Part shown: piece after piece, positions 21,876 through 34,030 of the stretch
Layout of the letters: each line of letters starts with the position of its first letter
Numbering within the stretch: position 1 is the stretch's first letter
From: Kondoa malvinella
Lineage: Eukaryota > Basidiomycota > Agaricostilbomycetes > Agaricostilbales > Kondoaceae
Assembly: GCA_039545315.1 (NCBI GenBank)
Contig: BCIM01000003.1
Span: forward strand, 301,799-365,798
Direction: 5' to 3'
Length of the DNA: 64,000 nucleotides
The notes under the pieces: model-generated
What the model was told of the DNA's origin: nothing
Seen by the model: only the letters and a program-made list of their open reading frames with translations
The model's database searches: none
Program-made: the position numbers and the translations under genes

Positions 21876-24373
21876 ATGGTTCATCGAAGAAGTTCCAGTC
21901 TCGCTAAGCACGCCGGTAATTCGATCTACTGAATACAGCTGGAAAGCCATCCCCTGATCTGGCGCTATCTGCTACAGGCGCAGAGACGGAAAGCTCAAAA
22001 GCGAATGGTTATCGGGGCAATGGATCAGCGAGCACATCGCGCACACCTTCTGGCTCGTACACTGAAAGATGGAGCTCTTCAGCAGATGCACATCCTGCTG
22101 TCCGACTCGCGACTTCGAAATGGACATTGATATGCGTATGGCACGCTGCGACAGCCGTCTCTTCGAACGCTACATATTACTATCTACATCAGAATGGGTC
22201 GCCTATCTTACTCAATGTCACCTGGCTTCTAGCCAGTTCGATAAAACCACTCCTCTCGCCTGATTTTCGACGCATCACCAGCAATCCTTTGACGAAGACA
22301 TCAAGTTTACAGTTCTTCATTGCAGTATTGAAGGCATGTCGCATCGTGAGCACAATTCCATGTAGCGACGAGACTGTTTCGCTCATGCATTGTGTTTTAG
22401 CTGCTGTTGACTCGTGCATTAGCAGCGTGCAGAGTTTGGACAGTTTTCACCTTGCTGGTGCGTCTGTAGCATAGGCGTTAGTGTTCGAACTGAGTCAGGA
22501 CTGTCTTATACAGGCCGTAGAGCCCTCTTTGTCAGCAGCAATATTGAGCCATTGCTCTGAAGCTACTTTGACAGCAAACCACCTGCTGCATGTCGTCTTC
22601 AGCATGGGTAGCGCCTACTTGGCCATCGTTGGCATCAATTTGGACAGCGCAATTCTCTACACTATAGGCTTTGCTTTCGTATTTGGCCTGTTTCGGGACA
22701 TGGCATTCAGTACGTTGGAACAAACAAGCACAGCAGATCAACTCGCTTTCTTTCATCATACCAACAACCTACTCACTATTCTTCCTGTTTCGATCTTTGC
22801 ACTCTTACATGGCACTCAAGTGTCTCTGCGCGAATCGCACAAGAGCAACTGGACTCTTGTGCTGCTGTTACTTAGCGCCGGCGGCATGACCTTGACGCAC
22901 TCCTTACGCCTGCACCTTTCGCAACAACTCGGACAGACGAATTTTGCCAGCCATCGCTTCATGCGCAGAGCGTCTGCTGCCTGTCTCAGTCTGCTGATGC
23001 CAGAGTACGAATTCTTTTGGCAGTCACGAAGCATTGCTCATGCTTTCCCCCAGTACACCCTTGCCGCCGTTGATATCGTGGCTGGGCTTGGCCGCATCGA
23101 CGCTTGCTGGTCTTTCTTCCGTCCAAACAAGAAGTAGAGCGGCTCATGATGCGCAGCCTTCATTCCGACCTCGAAAATCGACTATAGCGATTGCATCCCT
23201 TGTTGCGCTTGTCTGCACGCAAAGAATGCTCAGTACACCCATATGGGACACCGCGCTGCTCCGAAGCCAGCCAGGCGTTGTGCAAGCAATACCGCAACAT
23301 GCCTCAGTTGACAAAAGCCTTTTATTAGCGCGACATCACGTAGATCCAACCCTCGTTAATGCACCAGTGAACGTGATGGAACTGCACCGGGTGTCGGACA
23401 ACAATGTCGGCGATCTGTACTCGAGTCCTTTCCACTGGTTCCAGCAGCTCAACAACACTGGGCGCCGCGATACCGTAGACATCTACTCCAGATCGATAGA
23501 CAGCACTTTCGCAAACAGTAATGTGACCATCATCGGTGGGGGTGGATTGTTTGGAGTAGTTGATAAATGGGACAGAATGTGTACGTCGGCGGTCTCTTCA
23601 GTAACAAATTCAGTTGGCTCATACGGTGCTCGTTAACAGATGAGAGGCTTGGAGAGCTAAAGCATGGTAGACAGAAGATTATCGGCTGGGGTATCGGGTC
23701 AGTCTGGCCTCCTTCAACAGATGCGCGGTGGCTCATGCTTGTTGATGCAGATTCAATCAGCCTTCAGAGCCATTTCCCGAAGATCTGAAGAAGGGTTCAT
23801 TCTACCCTACGGCAAGTTACGTGAAGCACTTTGATCTACTTGGTCTTCGCGATCGTGTGCCGGGATATCGATGGGTCCCTTGTGTAACCTCCATGGCGCC
23901 GTACTTTGATCACGCATACCCAATCACACAAAAATATGGCTTATTCCAGGTACGATGAATTGTAGCACCTTACGACGGGCTTATGCTGACCTTTGCTTCC
24001 ATAGCACACTGGCAGCATTGGTCATAAGATACCGTTTCCGCCTGAAATTCAGCTAGCTCCCAAAGCCATTATGTACAACAACAATATGAACTTTGAGAAA
24101 GTCATCAGATTCCTCGGACAGTCGGAAGTCGTCTTTACCAATTCGTTCCACGGCTTGTATTGGGCAACTCTGCTTGGTCGGAAAGTCATCGTCTTATCTT
24201 ACAACTCCAACAAATTCGACCATTTCCCTTGGCCGGTCACAGTCTACTCTGGCAACATAGAAGCGGATATACGGCGAGCTAAAACGTATCCATTGGCCTT
24301 GTCAGAAGCAAGAGCGGCAAATTTGGCTTTCTGGAACGATGTACAAGCGGCACTGAGAGAGCAGACTTTGTAA
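21876..24373 (+). CDS. TPT-family transporter fused to polysaccharide pyruvyl transferase
   Basis: Seen: MVHRRSSSLAKHA, then a 62-base intron (21916-21977), a Ser/Thr-rich stretch and a multi-pass membrane region with TPT features: WTLICVWHAATAVSSNATYY, GASAVEPSLSAAILSHC (the A-x-EP motif) and TIGFAFVFGLFRDMAFST. An 85-base GT-AG intron at 23053-23137 removes the only stop (TAG at 23135-23137) and joins it exactly in frame to a hydrophobic anchor (TIAIASLVALVCTQRM) and a pyruvyl transferase domain: ELHRVSDNNVGDLYSSPFHW, VTIIGGGGLFG, KIIGWGIG, VVFTNSFHGLYWATLLGRKV. The latter family moves pyruvate from phosphoenolpyruvate (PEP) onto sugars. TPT members carry sugar nucleotides, triose phosphates or PEP. 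If the 85-base intron is not spliced, these are two overlapping genes. It shares a 285-base divergent promoter with the GT32 gene. Confidence 0.75.
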
Positions 24374-24605
24374 AATGGGCAGCAAGACACGATAGATGGT
24401 AGATAGACAGGTTGCTGTAATAGACACATGTATCAGACAGAGCCGGCAAGCATGCCCATTTTTCGATCACACCTTTCTGCAAGTCGCGCGCAGTGTCTCT
24501 CTTTCTTTCAACAGCCTACTCGTTGTCTTGTCTCTATGTGAGCTTCCCACTGCTCCTGTCCTCTGCTACACGAGCTGCTTGGCTGCACTGCGTGTGCGCT
24601 GCAGC

Positions 24606-24635
24606 ACGCGTCCTTTCGTCGCGTAATTTACGCGT
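24606..24635. promoter_or_regulatory. Three MCB-like ACGCGT/CGCGT elements
   Basis: ACGCGT at 24606-24611 and 24630-24635 with CGCGT at 24620-24624, about 75-105 bases before the dehydratase ATG. ACGCGT is the core bound by MBF (Mbp1-Swi6) in fungi. Confidence 0.5.
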
Positions 24636-24711
24636 TGACAAAAGCATCGGATTCTCGTGTGTACAGCTAGCTCAGCAGCTGATTTATGGGTGTGCCTATC
24701 TAGCCTGTAGA

Positions 24712-26321
<1,610 letters not shown>

Positions 26322-26923
26322 CAAACTCGCTCGTCCTGTGACTCGTCTCTGATGTTGTCCAGGCGACTACAATTGATTTAAAAAGGTTGGCTGCTTATGC
26401 AAGGAGCAGGGGGTTTCGGTCAGTTTCAGTAAGGGCAATATCGTGTCGTGTCACAGTGTTACGTATCAGTGCAAGGGAAGCATTACATCTGCAAATGCTG
26501 TTTACAACAGGCGGCTTGCTCTTGTTAGGGCTGTCGTCAAAAGCAGGGTCTAGCGATTGCAGACTTGGGCAATCCCAAAGATGCTGGGCGACGAGCCTTT
26601 TCGATGCGGTGAAGGACATGGCAAGGTAGACAGGCCATCAGTAGTCTGCTGCATTAATTTCTGCGCTCGAGCACATGGCCAGACCTTGCAAAAGTGGATC
26701 TTAGAGGAACGTCAACTTGCTGCTGCTGCTGTTGTGCTGTCGACTTCTCATGGAGATGTTCTGCTTCCTCATGACTGTCGCGATAGTGGTGCTGATTCCA
26801 TTTTCGTTGCTTGTTCTGACACCGTGTCTTGTCCAGTAGTCCTTTTGCTCTGTGCGTCTCACAACATTGCCATGCAGCTATAGTTCCGGCGCGAAGCCAA
26901 TACCGCTTGCCGCGCTCTAAATG
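26322..26923. other. Intergenic, no gene seen
   Basis: About 600 bases between the dehydratase stop and the elements in front of the fucosyltransferase gene. It contains a short GCT-type triplet run near 26718 and no convincing coding frame. Confidence 0.4.
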
Positions 26924-26937
26924 ACGCGTCGACGCGT
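26924..26937. promoter_or_regulatory. Paired MCB-like ACGCGT elements
   Basis: ACGCGT at 26924-26929 and 26932-26937, two bases apart, about 85-95 bases before the ATG of the fucosyltransferase-like gene. Confidence 0.5.
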
Positions 26938-27020
26938 TACTAGTGTTTCAACTGTTTTGTACATCTGCCTGCCTGTACCGTCCTGTTTCCTGTCTTCTTC
27001 TACACTATCAGCTGTTCATC

Positions 27021-28879
27021 ATGAAATACCTCCGCCTGCCGAGTTCTGATGAGAAGTCTCAGGAAGTAACGCCAGCTCGAGAAACATTGACGCGCTGGCG
27101 ATATGTGTCGTATTGTTTGGCAGCAATATCAGCTGTACTTGCGTTAATGGTAGTAATGGCTGGCTCAGAAGGTCATTCTGGGCATCCAAATAGCTTACGG
27201 TCAGCTTGGACTTACTTTCATTTGATCTGCGCTCATGTCGAGCATAGACCGGTTCTATCCACCAAGAATATCGATCTCTCGAATTACCGCTCAAATCTGC
27301 TGTGAGGCTGTCGCTGTCTGTCACCCGAAACACAGGCTGAACACCTGTATTTTAGTCCCGATGTTCGATACATTACTTCGAATCCGTTCTGGTGGGAAGG
27401 CCTAAGTAAGTTCAAGTTGAATCGGCTACTTCCACGCTAAGTCAACACACAGCAAACCAGTTTCTCAGCATGATGAAGTTGACCCATTTGGGCGGTCTCA
27501 CGCGTCGAGTTGTCATTCTGTAAGTGACAGGCTGACTTGTTTCGTTGACGATCTGACTTATTGATTCAATGCAGCCCCTCGATTGAGCCTTCCAAGCATA
27601 TTCGACCGCGTACTTCGGAGAAATGGTCCAAACTTTTTGATCTGCCCTACTTCCAGCAAAAAACTGGTATCAGCGTGATAGAATGGGATGACATCAAATC
27701 TACCTACCCCGACGATGCAATCATTCCTGATGCGGAAGTAGAGCGAGTCGGCTGTTGGAGCACTACAGAAGGTACTGTCTTGCTTGATCTGAAGGAAGTC
27801 GCCTGGACTCATTACCGAATGATGACACAGTATGGTGGCAGAGCGCTGGATTCTACAACAATGCTACTTCTTTTCGCCGACATGGTATCCAGCCAGAGAT
27901 GTGGCCTCTTCCGAGCAAAGTCAAGCTGTATAAACCGGGCCATAAAATTGACTACGCGTAAGTATTGTCTCGCTCCTTTACAAGCAAAGTATTGAACATT
28001 CAGCAGAGTACTGCAAGAGTTTGATTACGAGGCGTCTAATCACCGTGACTCGATATTGTCACCGTCAGACTCGAAACAGCCTCAATGGCGAGCATCCCGG
28101 TCTCGCGCTGCGCCCGTAACGACTTCGGCGCCGCCAACTGATCAACTCTTGTGCTTTGATCAAACTTTTCATACGGGTCAGCCCCAAGTTGCGCACCCTC
28201 CGTTCTTCTCAAGTCAAGAACCTGCCTGGTGGGCAGTCGGCCAACATCTGCGGCATTCGCCATACATCAGAGCCATTGCAGCTTCTTCTCTCGACTCGCT
28301 AGCCGTTACGAGACGATCGACATCTGCTCTCGGTGCTCATGCAGCTAGAATCAAGACCAAAGTGTTAAACACCCTTACATCAAGCAATTTTGTCGACCAC
28401 GAACCCAGTCACCTCTATATTGGAGTACACATGCGCAGGGGTGACTTTGCTACAAAGTGCAAGTCTGGACATGACTGCTTCAAGCCATTCGATAGCTATG
28501 TGGATCAAGTTGAATTGCTGAAACAAAGGCTTCAAGTCGAGAAAGATTGGACAGCGGAACAGGTCGAAAAGCTCAATGTAGTGGTATGTCCTATTCTTTA
28601 TGAATCCTTAGTCGTTTGCTGACGCTACATCGTGGATAGGTTGCTACAAACGAACAAGATCCAGATATATTGGGCCAAATCGCCGCCTTTGGTTGGATCC
28701 TGATCGATCACGTCAGACTACAAACAGTCGAACAATATAGCGCATGGTATCCAGCTTTTATAGACGAAGTCATTCTATCCCAATCGCTCGCTTTAGTCGG
28801 TACAAAGGGCAGTACTTACAGCATGTCTGCGGCTGCGCGGGTGGTGTCTTGGAATCAGGGCATGTATGCATTGGTATGA
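27021..28879 (+). CDS. O-fucosyltransferase-like type II membrane protein
   Basis: Seen: a short basic N-terminus, a signal anchor (YVSYCLAAISAVLALMVVMA), then in the lumenal part RYITSNPFWWEGLTNQFLSM, VVILPSIEPSKHIRP, the IGVHMRRGDF motif that binds GDP-fucose in O-fucosyltransferases (GT65/GT68 and relatives), a helix after it (VDQVELLKQRLQVEKDW), VVATNEQDP, and the C-terminal motif ALVGTKGSTYSMSAAARVVS. Order and motifs fit the O-FucT superfamily. The donor is GDP-fucose, whose pathway starts with the product of the gene just upstream. Acceptor unknown: protein Ser/Thr or a glycan. About six introns. Stop TGA at 28877-28879. It converges with the F-box/LRR gene. Confidence 0.85.
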
Positions 28880-29027
28880 AGGGGCATGTATTCAGCAAGG
28901 GAGATCCTTCATCGGTGAAGCGATCCAGGCGAGCTCTCAGTTGGTGGAGGGAGGTTTTGTTTTGGCTGCTGAGGGTGTAATTTACATCAGGATTGTAGAT
29001 AGTTGGGGCACGTAGGTAGAGCATTTA

Positions 29028-30662
29028 TCACATTTGGCATAATACATCTCGCAATTCTTCCAACAAAATAAGGACACAAATATCCGACCTCACCGCACAG
29101 AAGTTCGGCGACAAGACATGTTTAAACAGCTCCGCCGCAGCATCTCTCATATTCGACAGTCTTTCTGCCTTCCCACACAAAATTCTAGCGACGATGTCAG
29201 CATACGCAGCTCCGTGTGGGTAGCAAGCACTAACGATTCCTCGAGCTGCCATGGCATCTTTTACTTCCATAACTTCACACTCGTCCCAGCTATGTCTGCG
29301 GAGCAATATCAGTCGACAACCATCGATGCGGAGCATCCGACGCACCGAACATGTAGTTTGAAGTGCTTCAAGGCAATGCTCTCCCTTCGCTGATAGAGCG
29401 CATTCAAGCCTTGCATGACCGAATCTTTACTCGACACTCCGAAATGGCCCACTGACAGACATGTGATCTTGCTTGGAAGCGTGGCAAGTAGGTCTTGTAC
29501 GTCGATCATAGCAGCGCACAAATTTACTCGGGTCAAAGTAGGGCAGGTGATCCAGAGTTGGTGAATGGCCTTTCTCATTTCGATGCCTGTACTCAGGTTA
29601 GAGAAGCATAGACAATAATATGCGGGACTTACAACAACTCGGACCACTGTAAAGCATTGGCAAAAGTTCTAAAGCGCGGTGGCATTCTTGAGCAGGGGAA
29701 GGAGCGAGGTGAAGAGTGAGTGAAGTGAGCTTAGGTGCATATGAGAGCGATTCCACTATTTCACGGGAATCCATCGTTGTATGAGGCTGAGATCCAAATG
29801 AGACCAAAATCAGGTCAGTGAGTGTTCAACTCACCTGGTATATGTGAAGCTCCGTCAAGGAGATAAAGGGAGTGAGGATATCCAAGGTTTCATGCTCCAG
29901 TCGAGGTTTTGCGAGAACCAGCTTGGTCAACTTGGATACTTCTGGTTGGTAGCGAGGACTAGGTGAGCTATTGAGGTGTATGTCCAAATCGAGGAGCTGT
30001 ACAGAAGGCCAATTGTGGAGATGCGGTTGTCTATATGACCTGATCAGAGCGTTCAAGATGTTGACATGTATGAGACATACAGATCGTTGAAGTCCGACCA
30101 CTCCCATCGTCGCTGGTAACCCATCAGACCAGAGGGACACAAGAGCTCGAATGCGACTGCATAGACTATCAGCTTCTTCTGAATGAGCGGGAAAATAGCA
30201 TACTGTCTTTAACGCCAGGATTGTATCTAGCCAAAGTGCATAGCAAGCGAGCAGCATGATAGCCCGAAAGAGCACCGAAACTGATAGTTTGCAAATTGGT
30301 ACAGGATGGTAGCAATGCCACAAGGTCGTGCCAAGTCGACCCGCAATGTACGGGACAAAGGCCCATGTTGGAGAAATCGAGATGTCGGAGTAGAGAGCAG
30401 GCAGAAGGCTGCATCTTCATGGCTTCGAAGAAGTGATGCGGTCGATGTGTAATAGCTAAAGGCACGCATTAGATTGAGTGTCAGTTTTATGATACAAGTT
30501 CAGCTCACCAATGCGACGATAAAGCAGAGGTCGGGCGAGCTGATACCAACTTCTGTTTACCAAGCAGGCATTGTATAGAGCGCCTTTAGTTTCGGATGGG
30601 CTGCATATAGCAGACAAGGATTGCAAGATGCAACAGGCTATATCGTGATTGATCTCGGCCAT
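29028..30662 (-). CDS. F-box/leucine-rich-repeat protein
   Basis: Seen: MAEINHDIACCILQSLSAIC at the start and NACLVNRSWYQLARPLLYRR, an F-box-like module. Then come leucine-rich repeat stretches: LLRHLDFSNMGL, LVALLPSCTNLQTISFG, SVQLLDLDIHL, LTKLVLAKPRL, LTELHIYQ, LTSLTLHL, LTRVNLCAAM and ITCLSVGHFG. The last exon (after a gtgcgt intron joined as KLHVR-HSWDECE) ends ELRDVLCQM-stop at 29028. F-box/LRR proteins choose targets for SCF ubiquitin ligases. No orthologue was recognised; such genes expand widely in basidiomycetes. About seven introns. Confidence 0.7.
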
Positions 30663-30974
30663 ATCGAAGCAAAGGATAAAGAGAATGGGACAGAGACAAA
30701 GGCAAGGCCAAGAGCAACAGGGACTGGTAAAGAGAAAGGGGTGACTATAGGCCACGACCATGCAGAGGTTATGCTGCTCGAGATGCGCATCACCAAAGAG
30801 GTGTCCGGTTACCATTTTGAGCGACGAGGAGAACAGGAGCAACAGAGACACAGGCAGAGACCCTTCTCTTCAACGAAACAGCAGGATCTTGCAACTCCAA
30901 AGGGCAAAGCGGCTGTTCAGGACAACCTTGTCTGCAATTCGAGAACTTCCCGTCTGCCCTCATGCGACCAGCCC

Positions 30975-33900
30975 ATGAACATTAATGGCAGCAGCAACGG
31001 ATACTCGCATGCTGCAGTCAAAGCTGAACAAGAAACGGCGGCGGTGACAGAGTTGCCAGAAATTCAGCATGACTTGTTGCCTTTTGGTGTTCTGGTCGAG
31101 CGCGTCGCTGGGCAGGCCTATGCCGACCTGCACAATCTCACAGAAGTGTTTGTCGCGCGTTTCCTATTGCCTTCAGTCGAATACCGACATGTTCTGTCTA
31201 TTTTGTCAACTTCAGGTTACCTTCTGCTCCCGATGCTGAGCGCAAACGTCTCGTCTTGGACTATGTATCGAACGCTGGCCGACGTCTTATGCGGCTGGCC
31301 GTCATCGCTCGTTGGTCGCAGAACTCTGAAGCTGTGCGAAGGTGCATGGTGAGCAACATCTGCAACAGATTCGGACGATATGCTTATGGAGGACATAGAA
31401 CATTGTCGCTTTTCTCGGCACTCAGAACTATCAAATTGAATCGGCTATCGAATTCCTAGATGCCATTCACAAGATTCTGCAGCAAACAAGGTAGGCCCAT
31501 CTGATTCGTGCAGCATCAGACGGCTGTATGAATTTGGGCGCAGCATACCGAACTACGACTTGCCTACTGCCTATGACTTACTCACGACCGGCAATTACCA
31601 GAGGCTGCCTGCTGTGCTCAAGGTCAGTCAACGTGTAACAGCGTGAATCGTATAGTTGATACTTTGACAAGACGACATTTGCCGCTTCGGAGAAGCTCAC
31701 TGACAGCGAAGTGTTGGATATCTTGCACCAAACGAATGAAGCCATTCGATATCGTCTAGCAGTTTCAGATCATATTCCAGACGATGCAAGATCTTACACT
31801 ATAAGTATGTTTCTTCGACCCGGTCAATAATGTACTCTGACCACCTATATAGCCAACGGAAGAGTCCTCTTTACCATCCCGCAACAATTTCAAGCTTCCT
31901 TTACCGTTGGCGGCAGCGAGACGACCGATCCATGGCATTTGCTGGACATCAATTTCCTCTTCAACCCTACCCAATCGAAAAACCAGCAAGACTTGTTCAA
32001 AGTAGAAGGACTGCTGCATGACAGAATACTCGATATGGGCAATCATCTTTTATCAGAAGAAGCTATGGCTGCTGCTGCTGCTACAGAAGGCCAACAAATT
32101 TCAATGGACAAACTGTCGAAAGATCCACTGGCGAGAGTGTTTAATTTCTTGCGTTCGTGGAACGTCAAACAGTTGAGCGTCACTGATTATGTGCTCAAGG
32201 CGATACATCAATCAACTTACGGATGGAAAGTCTGTATGCGCAAGCTTTAGCTTTAGGCCGTTCAAGCGGCTGGTCGCAGAACGTGTCCATTACCATGGCG
32301 CGAGATCGAAAATCGTTCGATATACATTATTGGCTGTTAGTTTTTGGCCAACAGTTGCCGAACAATTGCTAAGCATCCTGTCTTAGAAACGCGAAAACAC
32401 GAAACAAGCCTGCGCCAGGTGCACCTGCTCCTACTGGATCGAAATTCCAAGTAGCGATCAGAACGAGAGAAGCTGCGAAAGGCGCTGCTGCGATACTGCA
32501 ATCTCTCAGTCTGGAAGATGTCAGCACTGCTGATCAGGGCAAGATAATAGTAGGACTTTGGATGCCTGAAAGTCTTGATATTTCCGATGCCGAACGCGAG
32601 ATTGTCGGTCTTCTCTTTCAGCGTCTAGTAAATCTGCTGATGATCAAACTCCAGTCGATGACGAATGCTTCCTTCGAACATCAATTCCTCGCTTGCATAC
32701 GAAAGCATTGTCTGCTCATCATGCAGTCCATACATGCAAATGTTGCGGAATCGATACTGCCACAGCAGCTCATACATCCGTCTGGTTTGTGATTGATGCA
32801 GGATTGTCAGCTCCATCTGACTTTTTCGCGGCACCATTGACAGATACCGCCTGCCATCTGATCGTCAACATGCACGCGCTGCATTCGATCAAAGTGCAAA
32901 TAGATGAAAAGTCTGGACAGCTGAAGATCACTCCGACGGAAGCTACTTCATATCACGTCTCGAGCAAGATCTTCCAAGCTGCACAGGAGCTGAACAATAC
33001 TCGGAACGACTATTCAAACTATTTCGTCAAAATACGATCTTTGGTTAGTACAGATCGCTTGTCCGTCGTCTTCAGCTGAACTGTAAGTAGATGGTGGCCG
33101 ACGAGATTGAGGGAAAGGCGCATTCTGTTGGGCTGGAGTCGTACCGCAGACCGTTCTTTCGAAGTCAAGGTAAGCGGCGGTCTCGGGCTTATGAGGTAAA
33201 GCTCATGCACATTCAGATCAAGCTTTGCTACCTTCTGGGCGCTATCCGCTGTTCTTCTACCTTGATGCATCAGGCAGTCATGTCTTTATGGTGCTCATTG
33301 GAGACGCCAACCTCACCTTCCACATGGTCGAAATCCATCCAATTATGGAAGCTTCGAAACAGGCCTTTGGTATCAAAGCAATGGGCTCGATATCTCACGC
33401 AGCGCTAGGCTTGCCAGCCGAGCAGAAGTAGGTCGATTTCGTTCTCGGGAATCTGGCTAAATTTTGCCAGTCTGTCTGTGTCCGCATCCAATCTCAAACG
33501 ACTTCATGCCTATGCTTTGGCACGATGTCTTTCGGTCCCGGTCGAACGGCAACTCTACTCACGGCGCATCGATTGGCGCACAGTCCAGCCAAATATCGTA
33601 GATGGATCAGATAGCACGGCCGCTAGTGCTAGGGCAGACCCACCTCGGCTTCTGGTCAAGACTTCGGATCTTGCAGCTGATTCGTCTTCGATTGTCGATG
33701 CGGTCGTAAGCATCACTACGTCGAGAAAGAGCGCAGAAGACTGCCCAAAGGTGACTTTCTGTTGGTTTTCACTCGGACAGTACTAATAGGCAATCGCAGA
33801 TCCTGTTCCACTCGCAAGTGAAAGGCACCGCAAGTGAGCTGGAAGCCTTGAGGAAAAAGTCTATTCCCGGTCTGGAGATCAGCTCGGAACAGCTGGACTT

Positions 33901-34003
33901 CACGTCGACTAGTCTGGAAACATGTTTGGAAGATTTCCGCGTTGCGTTGAGCGTTATGGCAGAGGGTTTGGAGAGGAACAAGGAGGAGAAGATAGATCAG
34001 TAG
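30975..34003 (+). CDS. MED14: Mediator complex subunit 14
   Basis: Seen: a short lead from MNINGSSNGYS, then HDLLPFGVLVERVAGQAYAD and across an intron LPSAPDAERKRLVLDYVSNA, GRRLMRLAVIARWS, SAIEFLDAIHKILQQ, PTAYDLLTTGNYQRLP. This is the conserved MED14/RGR1 N-terminal domain with the repeated RLxRLxVxxRW pattern. Later exons (EAIRYRLAVSDHIP, NGRVLFTIPQQFQASFTVGG, PWHLLDINFLFNPTQ) continue the family. The last exon ends in FRVALSVMAEGLERNKEEK. MED14 is the backbone joining head, middle and tail of Mediator in the nucleus. About a dozen introns. Stop TAG at 34001-34003. The total length (roughly 800-900 residues) is on the short side for the family. Confidence 0.85.
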
Positions 34004-34030
34004 AGTAGTCTGTAGTCGCGTATACCTTCA

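Noticed and set aside
21916..21938. A 23-base intron in the first exon of the transporter gene
   Set aside because: It keeps the frame, but the same donor with an acceptor at 21977 gives a normal 62-base intron that also keeps the frame, so no ultra-short intron is needed.
23034..23636. A separate pyruvyl transferase gene starting inside the transporter frame
   Set aside because: It would overlap about 100 bases of clear transporter coding sequence. The 85-base intron gives one continuous frame. Kept only as the fallback model.
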